Source: Cryptomeria japonica (taxonomy: Eukaryota > Streptophyta > Pinopsida > Cupressales > Cupressaceae). From it: a stretch of DNA of 64,000 bases. Where the stretch lies: contig NC_081413.1 of the NCBI RefSeq assembly GCF_030272615.1, forward strand, positions 159,958,849-160,022,848, given 5' to 3'. Below, piece by piece: positions 23,982 through 35,519 of this stretch. A model generated the notes under the pieces. The model was not told the origin of the DNA. It searched no databases and saw nothing but the letters and a program-made list of their open reading frames with translations. The stretch's first letter is position 1, and every line of letters begins with the position of its first letter. Both the position numbers and the translations under genes were made by a program.

Positions 23982-24931
23982 GATAATTAAGTGTAGATGA
24001 TAATGTGAATAATTATAACAATAATAAGAGTATTTTTTATATGTCTATAGAAATTGCTTTTATCTTACTGGGAAGCCACTTTAGTGTGATTGGTGGTTTT
24101 AAGTTGGTGGAGTAGTAGAGGGAGGTGGTGCCACTTAGGGATGGCAATCTAAAGTGGACAAAATTTCCTCAACTACTAGTGGTGGTAGGGGTAAAGTAAT
24201 CATACATAGAAAAGTTGTGGACTACCATTGGAGGTGGTGGTGTTTTTAGTCGCCGCACTAGTGGTGTTGTCTTATTGTACCACCATTACAAAGCTACACA
24301 ATTTTCTTGAATGCAAAGTTTATATGCTTGAACAAAGATTGTACAACCTTTTTAGTCCCCAAATCACTAAGTAGAGTAGAGTAGAGAGGAACCTTTTCTA
24401 AGGTAAGCAACAAAACAAAGTTGCACACTATACGAGGTCAAATTAGAAGAGAAAGATGACTCCATGATCACAAGTCTAATCCAAGATGCCAAACTTAACC
24501 CTAGACTACATATAAGATGCACAAAAAAATCTAGAAAATTCATCTAACAAACTAGTTACATTTTAAAAATGCAAAGAAATAATATTCTAGAATATTCATC
24601 AAGTAGCAATCATTCTTCAACTAATAAGCTAAATACCTCTGTCCTCATTACTTGCTTAAAATAATCAATGTACTTATTGAAATTATATATGAACAACTGT
24701 CGTTTATTAATCTAAACTGATTCATATTCATACATATACATTTGATTCAAATTTTCAATATTGAAAGAAACATGAGGACTATCTCCCACATAAAAAGAAA
24801 GACAGTATTATTTATTGATGATAAAATATTATTTTTTCTGACATTTGAATAAATAAGAAAAAGGAAGATCATTAATCTCAAACGTTGCGCTTCTTAAATA
24901 AAATGCATCAATGCTGTCACCTTTATAACGC
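23982..24931. other. Region upstream of the YUCCA-like gene
   Basis: About 950 bp separate the retrotransposon nest from the candidate TATA box. No open frame, LTR or repeat is recognised. A short GTAGA repeat lies near 24372-24388. Confidence 0.4.
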
Positions 24932-24940
24932 TATATAAAG
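24932..24940 (+). promoter_or_regulatory. Candidate TATA box of the YUCCA-like gene
   Basis: TATATAAAG is the best TATA match upstream of the gene, 727 bp before the start codon. Using it implies a long leader containing several ATGs, or a spliced leader. A second candidate, TTATAAAG at 25423-25430, would give a leader of about 200 bp. Sequence alone cannot decide. Confidence 0.35.
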
Positions 24941-25454
24941 GAAAAACATCTCTTAGAGAGCGTAGATATAATTGGGCACGCGCTTTGAAACTTGGGACTG
25001 AGATAATACCTTCAAAACCTCAATTTGTTTTCATGTGTTAAAACTTAAAATCAGAGGTAAACCAGCATATTACCATGATCATCACATCAATAAGATTCAA
25101 TTGGGTTTAAATTGCATGTCAAAAAAAAGGTTCGAAAATATCCACAGTTCTAAAAATGGGTATGAAGCAATTAAATGAAAGAGATTCGTGAAGATAACAG
25201 AAAGGAAGAAACTCCAAAATACACAGGGATTCAAAGGATTGAAAGATCCCCTCAGCTCTAAGGAAGGAGTAAATAGAGATACCTCGTGTCAGAAATTTGC
25301 ACATATTTATCATCTGTTTCTCCTACTGCAATCTCCTCTTGCCACACAATTTCTCTTACCTACCCTACTCCACAATCAGCCCTCCACGATACAATTGCCT
25401 TCTACTTTGCTTGCAGCAGCTGCTTATAAAGATGCGATAAGGCTCTACTAAAAC

Positions 25455-25627
25455 ATGGATAGTAAGGGCTCTAGGTCTTTGCTTTAAGGGCATTCTAATC
25501 GTTCCCTGTTTGCTATATGTTTCTGTCACTTCACTGAATTATTGTGTTATTTTGTTTTGCCTCTTGTTCTGGTTAGGTGGAAACTAGAATGCATGTTAGC
25601 TCTACTGTAGGGAAATGTGTTAAGTAG
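25455..25627 (+). promoter_or_regulatory. Two short upstream ORFs in the leader
   Basis: ATG 25455 opens an 11-codon frame ending TAA 25485-25487. ATG 25589 opens a 13-codon frame ending TAG 25625-25627. If they are in the mature leader they could lower translation of the main frame. Either may be removed by splicing; possible acceptor-like AG sites (TTCTGGTTAG, CTACTGTAG) lie at 25576 and 25610. Confidence 0.3.
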
Positions 25628-25658
25628 GCCCATGATAATTATCTACTTAAATTTTGAC

Positions 25659-28600
25659 ATGGGTGTGATAGAAGAGGTGACTGGAGCAATCATTGTAGGT
25701 GCTGGCCCATCTGGCATAGCTACTGTAGCATGCTTGAAAATGTTAGGAATACCCACTATTCTGATTGAGAAAGAAGCCTGCATAGCCCACTTCTGGAAAA
25801 ACAAAACATATGACAGGCTTCAACTTCACATAGCTAAAGAATACTGTGAGCTGCCATTCATGCCATTTCCTCCCTCATATCCCACATTTGTTACAAGAAA
25901 ACAGTTCATACAGTACCTTGAAGACTATGCCACCAAGTTTGAGATCAGCCCAAGATTCTGCCAGACTGTGATTGATGCCAACTTCATTGCAGGAAAATGG
26001 CATGTTAAATGTAGTGGCAAGAAAGATGATGAAGAAGTGGAATATGTACTTGTAGCAAAATGGCTGGTAGTTGCAACTGGGGAAAATGCAGAGCCTGTGA
26101 AGCCTTCCATTACAGGCCTTGAGGCCTTCAATGGGAAAGTCCTCCATTCTAGTGAGTATAAGAATGGTCATGTGTTTGAAGGCCAAAAGGTTTTGGTCGT
26201 TGGATGTGGAAACTCAGGCATGGAAATTGCTTTGGATCTTTTCAATTCCAATGCCAAGCCTTCTCTTGCAGTGCGCAGCTCTGTGAGTATTTTTCTGCCA
26301 CAACATTTCCTCTTTTATAGCCTTTCATCATTTCAGAATTCTGCTCTTCGGTTTGTGATTTTCACTTATTTTCCATGGTCTGTGCAATTTTGATTCCCTT
26401 ACCATTATGCTCTTTTTGTTTCTCAAGTCAGTCATAACATTTTTTGCAACTGCTTATTTTTATCTATTCTTGGCATGGTCGGAGCCTTAATCAATATCCT
26501 AGACATAAATGATTTGCAAATACTTTCTTATGGAAGATTATATAGTATTTAGGAGTTTGTTTTTTTGTTGTTCGATATGGGAACATGGATCTATGCTGAG
26601 CCCCTAGATCGGAACCATTCCATCAAATCGTCCAAGACATGATCCCCTCATCCCTTATGTCACATCTTTGAAAATTTGAATCTTAATGAAACATAATCAC
26701 CCTCACCAATTATACTACTTTTGATAGAAAGTAAAAAGTATTTCTATCTCTATACAGGTAGAGAGCTTCTGTGAATATACTTGAGATACATCTTTTAGTA
26801 CAGAATTAGATAACTGAAAGTTAGAAATGTAGACAGCGTTAATAAAGTAGGGCGATGATTGAATATAAATATCACTAAATTTAAGAACCAGATTTAAAAA
26901 AGATAGACAACTTTAACTGCAAGTCTTTAGCTCAAACAGATGCATATTATTAGTATAGGATAGTTACAGTTGATAGATTCAGGAAAGAATAATGGTAGAA
27001 ATGCAAGGTAAACCTTATTCAGTTGGCATGATGTAGAATTGATTATAGTCAAAATAAAATCAATTAAAAGTCGATTACATTTTTGTGTGAGAGAATATCA
27101 CAGTCGATTAAGGAATTGCCATTGAAAGGTTTAAAACAAACATGACAACGTACTGACTATTTATGTGAGGCTGAAATGCAATATGTTCTCCCTTACCTCA
27201 AATTATAAACATATTAAGCTTTTAAATATTTGTATATATAGCAATTAAGAGGTTCATAAATAAGTCTTTTTTACAGTGTGTCGTATTATGATTCAATTGT
27301 CAATTTCATTGACCCACATTTCATAATTAACATACCTCATCATTTATGAGATGAATGATCCACTTAACACTCATTACATGAAAAAGATTGTCAATTTAAA
27401 ATGAACAACTAACTTTTAAACAGTCAACAGGCTGTTTACAGTTATAATCAAAACCCCAGTTGAACAAAGACATCACACTCAGCATATGTAACACCATACT
27501 CTGATTTCTGCAGTGTTAGGGTAGCAAAGAATAGTAAGATATTTCTGCAAATTGAAAAAGGTAGGGAGGCCAGAATCTTGCTGAGGTCATTCAGTACTAT
27601 GAGGATATTAAATACAGTGTTTAAGTGTCAACTTGTTATAGAGGGTACCCATACCTATTGCATGGATATTTTAATAAAAATCATAGCAGTTAAAGATGAT
27701 TCTGAGTATATACCAAGCAATGATTAATGTACAGCCTTGACTAGCATCCATGTATGATGATGCTCTATGAAAACACATTGCCCAAGGATACCTGCATACC
27801 ACGAGTAGTAGCATTGTGCGCATGCGAGCTTAATACTTATGAGAGAGAGAGCCAGTGGCATGAATACTCTCTGAACTTCATCTTTTGAACTTCCTCCTTC
27901 TTCTTCTGATGCATGTAATAATTATTTCCATGGCGTGAAGGAAAAAATTAGATAGCCTGTGGCATGCGTATGTACTTTAAAGATACTTGGGTGTTTATCA
28001 TTATAAAAAAGACTCTAATCAAGACAGCATCATATATAACTGGATAATCATGGCAGTATCATATTTAGGAAGCTGAATAATCCTTTTCTTTTTCTCCTTG
28101 CATGTTTGAAAGGAAAACTGATATTTAAGTTGATGTACAGTCTTCTCTTTTATAGCTAACAGCAGATTCTTTTATATATAGAAGATGTTCACAAGATTAT
28201 TTTAGATTTTTCATATAGCAAGTAGTTTTATATCGTTTATTGTATATTAGGTAATTTATAATGATTTTAAAATTGGTGTAGAATCTTTCCTTTTATATTT
28301 AACAATAGAGTTTTTATATAAATAGAAGATTTTATATGTTCATTGGATTATTTTGGTTTTTTCAATTGCTACAAGTATTTTTATATTTTTCGTTGTATAA
28401 ATGAAATTAATTTGACAATATATTTTCTTAAATTTTATTGCAGGTACATATTTTACCACGAGTCATATTGGGTAAATCTATGTTTAGCGTGGCAACTATA
28501 TTAATGAGGTTCTTTTCAATTCAAGCCGTTGATTATTTGCTATTATTTTATAGTAGATTGAGGATTGGAAATACTAGTTCATATGGCATAGAAAGGCCAA

Positions 28601-29192
28601 GTGAAGGTCCACTAGAGTTGAAGATGAAAACAGGCAAGACCCCTGTTTTAGATGTTGGGACCTTGGCAAAGATTCGTAGTGGAGATATTAAGGTAATGGT
28701 TAATAATTTATTTAGTATAACTTTCAATTGTTAGAGTTTTTTTTTCTAATAAATTTTAAATAATTTTGTTTGCTTGTAGGTTTTTCCTAATATTGAACAG
28801 GTCGTTTCTACTTCTAAGGTACGGTTTGTGAATAATATTGTTGAAGAATTCGACACAATAATCCTTGCAACTGGCTATAGAAGTAATGTTCCTCACTGGT
28901 TAAAGGTGATAATGAAATTTTAAGATCATTTTTCTTACTAAAGGTTAATATTTTCAATTTTAACTTTAATTTACTTAAACAAATCTAATATTTTATGTTT
29001 TATGGGTAGCATGATGGCGAGCTTTTTTCAGAAAATGGATTACCTAAGACACCATTTCCTAATAATTGGAAGGGAAATAATGGATTGTATGCCGCCGGAC
29101 TATCTAAGAGAGGTTTACTTGGATGTTCAACAGATGCCAAGCTCATTGCTCAAGATATAAAGGATATCTATGATAAGGATGTCACAAAATAG
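25659..29192 (+). CDS. YUC: YUCCA-type flavin-containing monooxygenase (auxin biosynthesis), four exons, intact
   Basis: Exons are 25659-26282, 28444-28692, 28780-28905 and 29010-29192. All introns are GT-AG and phase 0, giving 393 residues. YUCCA enzymes convert indole-3-pyruvate to indole-3-acetic acid using NADPH and O2; they act in the cytosol or on the ER. Visible motifs are the FAD-binding GAGPSG (residues 14-19), the ATGENAEP stretch, the FMO-type F-x-G-x3-H-x3-Y (157-167), the NADPH-binding GCGNSG (182-187), [12 protein letters not shown] in exon 2, ATGYRSN (321-327) and a C-terminal [14 protein letters not shown]. Length and exon pattern fit the family. I chose ATG 25659 (MGVIEEV) because it puts the FAD motif near the N-terminus as in relatives; an in-frame ATG at 25632 would add nine residues. 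No disruption was seen. It is the only host gene in the window and lies 1.7 kb from the nest. Confidence 0.93.
26283..28443 (+). other. Intron 1 of the YUCCA-like gene
   Basis: This 2.16-kb intron starts GTGAGTA and ends TTTATTGCAG. It holds no gene or recognisable transposon, but contains an imperfect direct duplication near its 3' end (28141-28399), listed separately. Confidence 0.85.
28141..28399. repeat. Imperfect direct duplication in intron 1
   Basis: A unit of about 110 bp at 28141-28246 recurs at 28284-28399. Shared parts are TCTT(C)CTTTTATA, TATA(A/T)ATAGAAGAT, GATTATTTT and CGTT(T)ATTGTATA. It is not related to the LTRs in the window as far as I can see. Confidence 0.6.
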
Positions 29193-29394
29193 TATTTAAA
29201 CTTGTAAATATGATTATATTTCTCATCTTAAGTCATCCTCCTCTTTTTTTCTCAAAATTCATTGTTTTATAGTATGATTTGGATGAGTCAAAATATAATG
29301 AAGACTTTGTAATATTATTGTAATATGGATTTTAAGTATTATTATTACTGAAATAATTTAAAATATAAATGTATAATCTTCTCTATCTATAAGA

Positions 29395-29400
29395 AATAAA
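29395..29400 (+). promoter_or_regulatory. Candidate polyadenylation signal of the YUCCA-like gene
   Basis: AATAAA lies 203 bp after the stop codon, following a T-rich stretch. It is the first canonical hexamer downstream. Confidence 0.4.
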
Positions 29401-32400
29401 AGAAGTTTTATACAAAGAGGTTGATTAATACAATTATTCCTTTTTATGTCATAAATGAATATGTTTTATTAGATATTTTTTTAAATTGGAGTAAGTGTTT
29501 TTTATTTATTTTTAATTGCATAAATGAAAGGCAATTTAACAATACAAATGTTCTTTTTCTTTTCTATGGTGTTAGAGATACATATTTTACCAAAAGTGGT
29601 ATTTTGTAAATTCACATATAATTTGACAAAAAAATAAATAATGAGTTTGTTTCTAATTCAAATAGTCAATCCCCCCTCCCTTCTTCAATGTTGTCGTATG
29701 AGGGAAAGTTTTTAGGAGGGTATCAAACCTTATGGACTCCTTGCATAACTTTTGAAGATTCTAAATTATACAAATTAGAATAAATTGTTGGATTTCTTGC
29801 TTTCATTGAATTTGAATTTTTACCACCTACTAGGTCTATTATGCAAGGAGGCATGGACCAAAGAAAAACAACATTATTAAGTCCTAGGGTAACAACCTCA
29901 TGAAAAAATTGTTCCTTAACAGTACTATTGTCTACTAACTTCAATGATTCTCTCTTCGAAGACTTTGAGGAACACAAAAATTTAATCAATGATTTTCACA
30001 AGAAAACCCAAATGGGATACCAAAAAATTGATTTTGATGATTTACATTAAGCCATTAAGTCATCTTACTAGTTTTTATTTTTTTAAATATATCTTAGAAA
30101 AATGACCCAAAATAAAAAAATTCTAACACATAAAAGGATGACTTGTCACAATCTAGAGGTTTCTTCCAAATAACAATTCCAAATTTTAACCATATATCCT
30201 TAGGAAGACCCCATAACAAGTTGCCTATATAAGTTTCTCATAGTTTCTAGGGTGGAATGAAGCTAGAAGTGCAAGTGGGAATTTTAAAATCGAGTATTTA
30301 CAAGATAATTGGACCACATTGAGGGGAAAACATTTGGGGTTGGATTTGATTTGATAAAATATATACACATTCCTTAGAAATTATATATTGTTTGATTCTC
30401 CAAGGAAGTATTGTTTGATTCTTTCAAATCATTCACATTTGGACCCTTGTGATACTTTAGTTTGAGAAAAGGTTTATTGCTCCATCTTTTCTTGCAATTA
30501 TTTAAAATCTGTGAACTCTTCTTGGAATTTATGGAATCCAAATTTAATATTCATCATTCTATCTGTAGATTCCTCAATTATTGGGTGATGAAGTGAATCT
30601 ACAAATTCCTTTATCATTCTCACTACTAGTTGTAACAGAGAAGAGGTTTCCAAAAATGTGCAAGTAAGATCTACAATGGAATTTTTTATTCTGGCCATGG
30701 CCTTATCTATTGAGCTTCTACTCTTATTTAACTTCACCTTTCAATTCCTGATATTTTTATTTTTAAAAGACTAGCCTCCAATATTTCTTTAAAAAAATAT
30801 TTATTTTATTTATCATGAATGGTTACTTTGGCAAGCTCAATGGAAGGATTAGAATTTATTCTCTAAAAAACTAGTATTCAATCATACCACATGAGAATTT
30901 CTTCATCAATTTGTTTTTTAATTTTTTGTGCCAAACTTGTATTATCATTAATGTAATCATAGACTATGAATTATTTCCTAACTACCCTACTCCCAAGTGA
31001 TTTTAAACCTTCTCTCCATCCTAAAGTTGCAAGGAGAATTTCTTTTGGGTCTAGATATTGGGCACCCTTATTCAATGCAACCATCAAAATTGGAGTTAGT
31101 TAGTAGAGTCAATAGGACCCACAATATGGGTTATTTAGGAGGCTAGTTGTCATACTTGAGCTTTAAGTTCATTTGAGATTTCATCTTTCTTTATATGTAT
31201 GGTAGAATAACTATTTATAAATATTATTTCTCTTCTACCCTAGTATGGATACCTAAATTTACCTATTATATTCCACAATCCCTTAGTTCCATGTAATGCC
31301 CCTCCCATCTACTTTTTTGTATTTCATACTTCCTTGTGTGGACTTGGCTTTGCCCTTGTGGGTTATTTTGTGGTGTTCGATCTTGCTCTGGATTTTTCAT
31401 TGTTGTAGTATGTGATTTTCAGTGTTTATCTTATGCTCAATTTGGATATATGCTCTTGATCGTTCTAGACTAGTGATGTGTTGGATTACTTCATGGTGAT
31501 TTGATTATGTTGTTGCATTGAGATATGTTCTCTTCTTGTTCTTGGTTTTGAAAACCATTGCATGATTGGTCTAAGTACTTGAGTTATTGAGTTGTTGCTA
31601 TGACATAATTTAGACCTATTATGCTTGATGATTGAGATAGATCAATCTTGTGGTCCAGTATTATCATATGATAGATGTGGATATAAATGTTGATTTTAGT
31701 AATGATCAAAAGAGAAAAATGATATTTACTAGATTATTTGATTAAAAGTAACGAATCATATTTTATGCTATCTTGATTTGATTAAGAGTAATGAATCATA
31801 TTAGACCTATTATGCTTGATGATTACTAGAAGTTAGAGTCCACTTTTTGGTCAAAAAGTGGAAGTGTTTTCCCCGTTTTTAAGATTTCATTCTATTTGAC
31901 CTAAAATTTTGAAGCACTTCAAGAATGAATCTTGGAAAAAGTCAGTAATAGAAAATGTAGTGCTCAAAGTCTACTTTCCAAATATGTAATTTATTTTAAT
32001 ACCCAAATCTTAAAAATAAACATTACTAAAACCTATAGTTTAAAAGTCACTTTTCAGGACCATACCATGCTCGTGTACAAGAAGCAAATTTGACCTAAAT
32101 GAAAGTATTTTTCTGAATCCTTTTGGGAAAAGATCTGTAACTCACTCATCTTTGATGAGGATATTTTTTTGTAATTATTTTTTGTATTTTTTTTTGTTAA
32201 TTTTTATTGGGCATAATCATTGTTTTGAAAAATCCTTGTGTACGACAAGCATAATTTGACCTAAACTTAACATTTTTTTTTTAAAACTCTATAGAATCGT
32301 CTCTAGCTTGATTCCATATAATTTCTTTTCCAAAAAACTTAAAGACAAAATAGTTATTAAAAAACTAAAAAACCCTATTATTTCAAGTTTATGGACCTCT

Positions 32401-33115
32401 TTCCTTAGAAATTATTTTTAAAATTACATATTTATAATCTAGAGAGTCTCTACTACAATGGGCTTTCATTGTTTAAAAAAATTCTGAAAAATTTGGTGTT
32501 CAGATATATTTTTGAAGTCATTATTTTTTATGAAGATTGATTTGGCTATCATGTTGCAGGTCAAACCAGGTCCAAGCCAAAGGGTCGACCCTCTAAGCCA
32601 TTTCCCAGGCCAAAATCCAAAGGAACAATTGGGCTAAAATTCATTTTTTTTAGAAATGGAATCTCATTTTTTTTTTAACATAATTAAAATTAAAAAAAGC
32701 GAATGAGATCTCGTTTTAAAATAGAACGAGATCATGTTTACTAAACAAGATCCCATTTCTCTTTTTTGTTGTCATTGTTTTTTTTTAATTTATTCAAAAT
32801 AAGCTATATATACATGAAATATAACATTTCCCTTTGTATTTTTCCTTTCTTATTCTTTATGTTATATTTGATGTATATATTGGCAGGATGTTTGAGAGTG
32901 GTTTCGGATCTCTAGGAGTTATAATGCAAATTCTAAATTTTAGAAGATCTTTGAAATTTTTAAACAGTCAAATTTCAGCAATTAGCAAGCTCCTATCAAC
33001 ATTTTCCCGCTCTCTCTTTATATTACCCTCTTTATTTGCATCAAGCACTAGTCCTATATCTCTCCATATTACTCTTCCTCTATTCCTCTCTACCTCTCTC
33101 TATATCTCTCCTCTC
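29401..33115. other. Intergenic region with no supported gene
   Basis: The region is AT-rich. Two minus-strand open frames, 29723-29989 (88 codons) and 30498-30737 (79 codons), have protein-like composition. They could be remnants of one old coding sequence, but I recognise no domain and they may be chance. A 40-bp unit around GAATCATATT is repeated near 31745 and 31786, and ATTATGCTTGATGATT occurs at 31618 and 31811. A small hairpin lies at 32707-32733. Confidence 0.35.
32707..32733. repeat. Short perfect hairpin
   Basis: GATCTCGTT and AACGAGATC form a 9-bp stem with a 9-base loop. Weaker outer arms (AAATGG(A/G)ATC near 32655 and its inverse near 32755) suggest the trace of a small inverted-repeat element. 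Confidence 0.4.
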
Positions 33116-33118
33116 CCT

Positions 33119-33165
33119 CACACACACACACACACACACACACATGTATGTATGTATGCATGTAT
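33119..33165. repeat. Microsatellite, (CA)13 then TGTA repeats
   Basis: Thirteen CA units (33119-33144) are followed by TGTATGTATGTATGCATGTAT. A CT-rich tract precedes it (33062-33118). Open frames across it are simple-sequence artefacts. Confidence 0.9.
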
Positions 33166-34471
33166 TGTAATGGTGGTGAAAGAGGGTGATGAATAAATCA
33201 AGAGGAAATATTTTCTCTCCTCAAGAGGAGTGAAAGTTTCATAAAAGATTCTCCTTAACCTTTTGACGCACAATACATTAAAAGAGGGGGGAGAATTCAC
33301 TAGATCCAATCTCTATAGGAAGAGATTGAATGCTAAGTGAATTGACAATAGATTTGAAAAGTAAAAGTAACCCCTCTTTTAGAATGTAAAAGGTTGAATT
33401 ATGTGATTTAAGACTTAGTGTAAAAGAGATAAAATAAATGACTATAACTTGAGATAGGAATGCGGGATGAAGTTGTACAACAGGAATCAATAGCAAAATA
33501 TTGAGACAAAGCTCCCCTACAAATTTGAGTGAAATTTGTTGGGACCATGTTGAAAGTGCACATGGTCCTTTGAATAATTTACATGTCGAAAAGGGTTTCT
33601 GCACCTCTAAGAATGAAGTCCAAAACTACAAATACAGCTGCACACCTGCAACCTGCACATAGAAAAGAGAGGAAAAGGGGTTGGGATAGGGGGTTTTCTT
33701 TCAAGTCAAACCCCAGTTTTGGAATTAACCAAATGATGTAAAGTAGTACTTGCAAGTAAATGTAAATGAAAGACTGAAATAGAATTCACCTCAAGGGAGG
33801 ATGCAATTGAAATGTAGATAGAGTTGTTTGTGTGGAATTGAATGATGAAAGAGATCTCCTCTTCAATGGTTGAATCCTTGACTTGAATGCAACACCTGGC
33901 CTTGAAATGAGACTTGAGAAAGCTCAACGCTTGAAAGGAATATTTGAATGCTTGAATGCTTAATTTTGCTTAGGATCACAATTTCCACGTCATGCATGCT
34001 TATTGAACTTATCTAATTATCACTTATGAAAATGTGAGAGAGGAATGCATCTTATATACCCATCAATTAGGGTTAATTGATTGATTTTTCATCATAGGTC
34101 AACATAGGGAAACTTTTCCCATTTCAAAATTGTGAAGCTCAATGCAAGATAAATGTAGAGGGGGCCCAAAATAAGGGAAGGACAAGGGCGCCGTGCTCTT
34201 TTCCTACCCTTATCCAAGACAAAAAGGTAGCAAAGGAGAGTGCGGGGCGTGAGGAAATGCAATTTTTGGGTAGTGTGAGCATGTCTCGGGTCTTCGATCA
34301 GGCTTAGGGATTCATTTCGCTAATGTGAAGACCCAAATGTGGTTGAAAATTTCAAGGTCTCAATTTTATGACACTACATTTATCCCCCACTTTAGCAGGA
34401 GTATAAGCATATGCCAATACTTTTGATAAAGTACAAGGAAGATTGAAAGACTTTCACCACGTCAAGGAGGA
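33166..34471. other. Intergenic DNA left of copia D
   Basis: No gene is supported. A CATTTATCCCCCACTTTAGC stretch near 34377 resembles retroelement border sequence, but I found no partner copy. The five bases before copia D (GAGGA, 34467-34471) should be its target duplication; the other copy is missing. Confidence 0.35.
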
Positions 34472-35461
34472 TGTTGGCATTATGGATGAATTGATTATGT
34501 GTGGCATTGATGTTTTGTCATTGATGTCAACACTATCTGTTACCGACAGATAGAGTTACACTGACTGATATAGATGATGGTTCGATCACTTGAAGATATT
34601 GCTTTGGTGTGGTGGACATAGAATAGGTCTAGTACCTATCTAGGTTATGGACCAGTATCTTACTAATGTGTACTCGACATTTTACCTGGATGATTCAAGA
34701 TATTTTATGGATTTTTTATTATTGTTTTGGTCTTAAGCCGACATGGCATATCATTGTAATAACGAATTATGTTATTATAATATCTTTAGGTGGCTGACCT
34801 AATTGGTTTAGGCCTTAGGGTTTGTATAAATGAGAAGTAGAAACTCTTTGTAAAGTATTATGGTTATTGAAAAGGTCATGGTCAAGAAATGTAATGTGAG
34901 AATATTGTAATATCATTCAGGAAGAGGAGTTGATTGATCATTGGTGATCAGATTGGTTTTAAAAGAAGATTTAGTCCTCCGACATTGAGCTTAACCGAGA
35001 CTTTAATTAGGCATAGTAGATGCTATTTACAACAGTTCACTCTATTGGATTGTTGTCCATTTATCTTGAGAAGTTTTTAGCCTCTCTGTATTCAGTGAGA
35101 CTCTATTTGTAATGAGCAGTACGCTCTAGGTAGTGTGCCTTCCTGCAAGTGTAGGCCTCTCATTGTAACACATACTTTCTGTAGAAGTATCATTTGATTG
35201 TGGGTAGGCTTCCCACCATGGTTTTTCCCTTTCCAGGTTTTCCACGTACAAATCATGGTGTTATGTGGTATGGTTTCTTTGCATTGATTATCTGGTTAAT
35301 TGTTAAGTTGTATTGTTTACCGGTATCTATTTCTACCAACATTTGTTTGTGCTTCACCAATACTTGATTGGTTTAAGGTTATATTGTGGATTAAAAGTTA
35401 TAATCAGTTAACAACTGATTCACCCCCCCCCCCTCTTAGTTGTTCACTGGTTATCCTAACA
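34472..35461 (+). repeat. Copia D 5' LTR
   Basis: It starts TGTTGGCATTATGG and ends TTATCCTAACA, 990 bp. It contains the CCCACCATGGTTTTTCCC stretch near 35213 and a poly-C run before the end (35423-35432), both shared in type with the other copia LTRs here. Confidence 0.85.
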
Positions 35462-35463
35462 AT

Positions 35464-35474
35464 TGGTATCAGAG
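35464..35474 (+). other. Copia D primer-binding site
   Basis: TGGTATCAGAG follows the LTR after AT; this is the initiator tRNA-Met type. Confidence 0.85.
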
Positions 35475-35519
35475 ATTTGGTCCTCTTTTGCAGAAGCTTA
35501 ACCACTTGAGGTAGATTCT

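Noticed and set aside
25188-25451. 87-codon plus-strand frame upstream of the YUCCA-like gene
   Set aside because: It has no ATG at its start and low-complexity content; it is probably leader or promoter sequence.
29723-30737. Two minus-strand frames of 88 and 79 codons as a host gene
   Set aside because: No domain, start context or splice pattern supports a gene; at most they are remnants of an old coding sequence.
33118-33309. Open frames across the CA microsatellite
   Set aside because: They consist of simple repeats (runs of Thr-His or Val-Cys) and have no support as genes.
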